Source: ZC4RG19 sp036279475 (lineage in GTDB: Bacteria; Actinomycetota; Acidimicrobiia; Acidimicrobiales; VFJN01). Taken from it: DNA of 14,242 nt. The translations under genes and the position numbers were made by a program. Below, one piece after another: positions 13,064 to 14,242 of this stretch. Within the stretch, counting starts at the first letter, position 1. Each line of letters starts with the position of its first letter. The DNA lies in NCBI GenBank assembly GCA_036279475.1, contig DASUJB010000006.1, positions 1 through 14,242 of the forward strand, in the 5' to 3' direction. The notes under the pieces were generated by a model that had not been told where the DNA came from, searched no databases, and saw nothing but the letters and a program-made list of their open reading frames with translations.

Positions 13064-14242
13064 GGGCGGTGCTCCAGTGTGGGCGGCGCTTGGCCGGGGG
13101 CGGACGTGGTGTCGAGCTCGTACACGGTCCCGAGGTCCTCGTGGAGGGCCACGACGCGGGCCCGCACGCTCAGGTGGGCGGCGAACCCGTCGTAGTGGTC
13201 GAGCCACCAGCCCGACGGGCCGGGGACGAGCAGGTAGCCGGCGCCGGCGGCGGCCGCCCGCTCGAGCGCGCCGACCGCCTCGGCACCGTCGGCGGGGTGG
13301 TGGCCGAGGTAGCGGCCGTCGGCGTCACCGGGCAGGTGCACGCAGCGCCGCCCCGGCAGGTCGACGAGGACGGGGTCGCCCTTCGAGACGACGGCGACGG
13401 TGGCCCCGGCCGGCACGGCGAGCGACGCGAAGGCCCGGTACCGGGCGGCGAAGCCCCACGCCTCCGCCCCCCCGGTGCCCGGGGGCGGCCCGGCGGCTCG
13501 GCGCCGGGCGTCGGCCAGGGCGTCGACCAGCGCGTCGGCCCGAACCTCCCGGCTGGCGGGGCCTGCCGTCGCCGGCCCCGGGGCGACGCGGAGCTGCCGG
13601 TAGCGGGCGACCGTCGCGGCGCGCTCGGCGACGGTGGGGGCGGCGCCCGCCGCGGCGACCAGCTCGCGGTCGGCGGTGACGCCGTCGACGACGGCCCCGC
13701 ACAGCGGGTCCCAGCCCAGCCCGACTCGGTGCAGGCAGGCACCGAGGACGTCCTCAGGGTCGGCGACCATGTCGGTGACGTCGACCCGCTCGAACCGGTC
13801 GGGGTACGCCTCGGCGGCCGCGGCGAGGGCGTCGGTGCCGTCCCGCCACAGCTTGTGCCCGGCGGGGCGGGCGGCATAGGCCCCGTCGCCGCACGCCCTG
13901 GTGGCCAGGGACTCGGCGGCGGCCACGGGGTGGCGGAGGGTCCAGGGGATGGTGGCCGCCGGGAACATGGCGGCGAGCAGGGCGACGTGGGCAGGGCCGG
14001 TGACCGTCGCCCAGGACACCCAGCGGACGCGCCCGTCGCCGTCGCCGAGGCGCAGCAGGTGGGCGGCAGCCTCCCCGGCCGCCGCCGCCAGCTCCTCGGC
14101 GACCGCGGCCAGCTCCTCGGCGGGCGCGGCGGGTTCGTCGGCCGGTGCCGGCCGGCCGGTCGCGGCCAGGTGGCCGGCGGCCGGGTCGCCGGTCGGGATC
14201 GGTCGGCGGGCGGCCACCGCCCCGTCGAGGCCGCCGCGGCCG
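13060..14242 (-). CDS. Sulfotransferase-like protein with C-terminal WWLDHY domain, 5' end cut by window
   Basis: The frame stays open to the right edge. GTG 14217 is the first in-window start, but the protein from there lacks the 5'-phosphosulfate P-loop that should precede the visible part, so the gene probably begins outside. Counted from 14217 (385 residues), VRWVSWATVTGPAHVALLA (64-82) and MFPAATIPWTLRHPVAAAESLA (positions 84-105; Arg95 and Ser103, eight apart) match the 3'-phosphate part of sulfotransferases. ERVDVTDMVADPEDVLG (143-159) and VGLGWDP (165-171) match their C-terminal part. Residues 268-368 repeat the domain in the large downstream protein: VAVVSKGD, DGRYLGHHPADGAEA, YLLVP and SGWWLDHYDGF. 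The 4-bp overlap with the next gene implies a shared operon. Sulfotransferase ancestry is likely; activity cannot be judged without the missing part. Confidence 0.78.
   Translation of the reverse strand, partial: GRGGLDGAVAARRPIPTGDPAAGHLAATGRPAPADEPAAPAEELAAVAEELAAAAGEAAAHLLRLGDGDGRVRWVSWATVTGPAHVALLAAMFPAATIPWTLRHPVAAAESLATRACGDGAYAARPAGHKLWRDGTDALAAAAEAYPDRFERVDVTDMVADPEDVLGACLHRVGLGWDPLCGAVVDGVTADRELVAAAGAAPTVAERAATVARYRQLRVAPGPATAGPASREVRADALVDALADARRRAAGPPPGTGGAEAWGFAARYRAFASLAVPAGATVAVVSKGDPVLVDLPGRRCVHLPGDADGRYLGHHPADGAEAVGALERAAAAGAGYLLVPGPSGWWLDHYDGFAAHLSVRARVVALHEDLGTVYELDTTSAPGQAPPTLEHRP

Overview
The window is extremely G+C-rich. Every gene has strong G/C third-position bias, frequent GTG starts and long spurious antisense frames, which points to a high-GC actinobacterium. 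The mix of a DUF7144-like membrane protein, a LAL-type LuxR regulator and multidomain glycosyltransferase/sulfotransferase proteins fits Acidimicrobiia-like actinobacteria best. The taxon is an inference, because no rRNA or marker gene is present.

Layout. The left edge (2-682, +) holds the C-terminal part of a LuxR/MalT-like regulator, cut by the window. It converges on a small four-helix membrane protein (822-1262, -). Next comes a minus-strand run of three genes: two tandem paralogous CgeB-like glycosyltransferases (3706-4929 and 2513-3709) and an APH-fold kinase (1465-2502). A secreted BNR_4 beta-propeller protein (4928-6598, +) is the only plus-strand gene in the interior. From the right edge to 6352 runs a second minus-strand operon with 4-bp or 1-bp overlaps: a sulfotransferase-like protein cut by the window (13060-14242), a 1647-residue multidomain glycosyltransferase (8120-13063), a SAM methyltransferase (7284-8123) and a PAPS-type sulfotransferase (6352-7284).

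How the genes fit together (inference). Several glycosyltransferase modules (one GT-A, four GT-B-like), three sulfotransferase-fold modules, a methyltransferase, a small-molecule kinase and an exported beta-propeller with lyase-like residues together look like a locus that builds and decorates a complex surface or secreted glycan, possibly sulfated and methylated. The exported protein may bind or trim it. No polymerase, flippase or priming transferase is seen, so the window is probably part of a larger locus that extends at least to the right.

Most notable points. (1) The 1647-residue protein joins GT2, sulfotransferase-like, an unnamed 'WWLDHY' domain and two GT-B modules in one uninterrupted frame. 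(2) The same WWLDHY domain ends the neighbouring protein. (3) The exported BNR_4 protein keeps a His/His/Tyr/Arg set reminiscent of PL24/PL25 lyases. (4) That gene overlaps minus-strand genes at both ends (shared CATG start; 247-bp 3' overlap), leaving no intergenic promoter space. No tRNA, rRNA, CRISPR array, insertion sequence or phage gene was seen.
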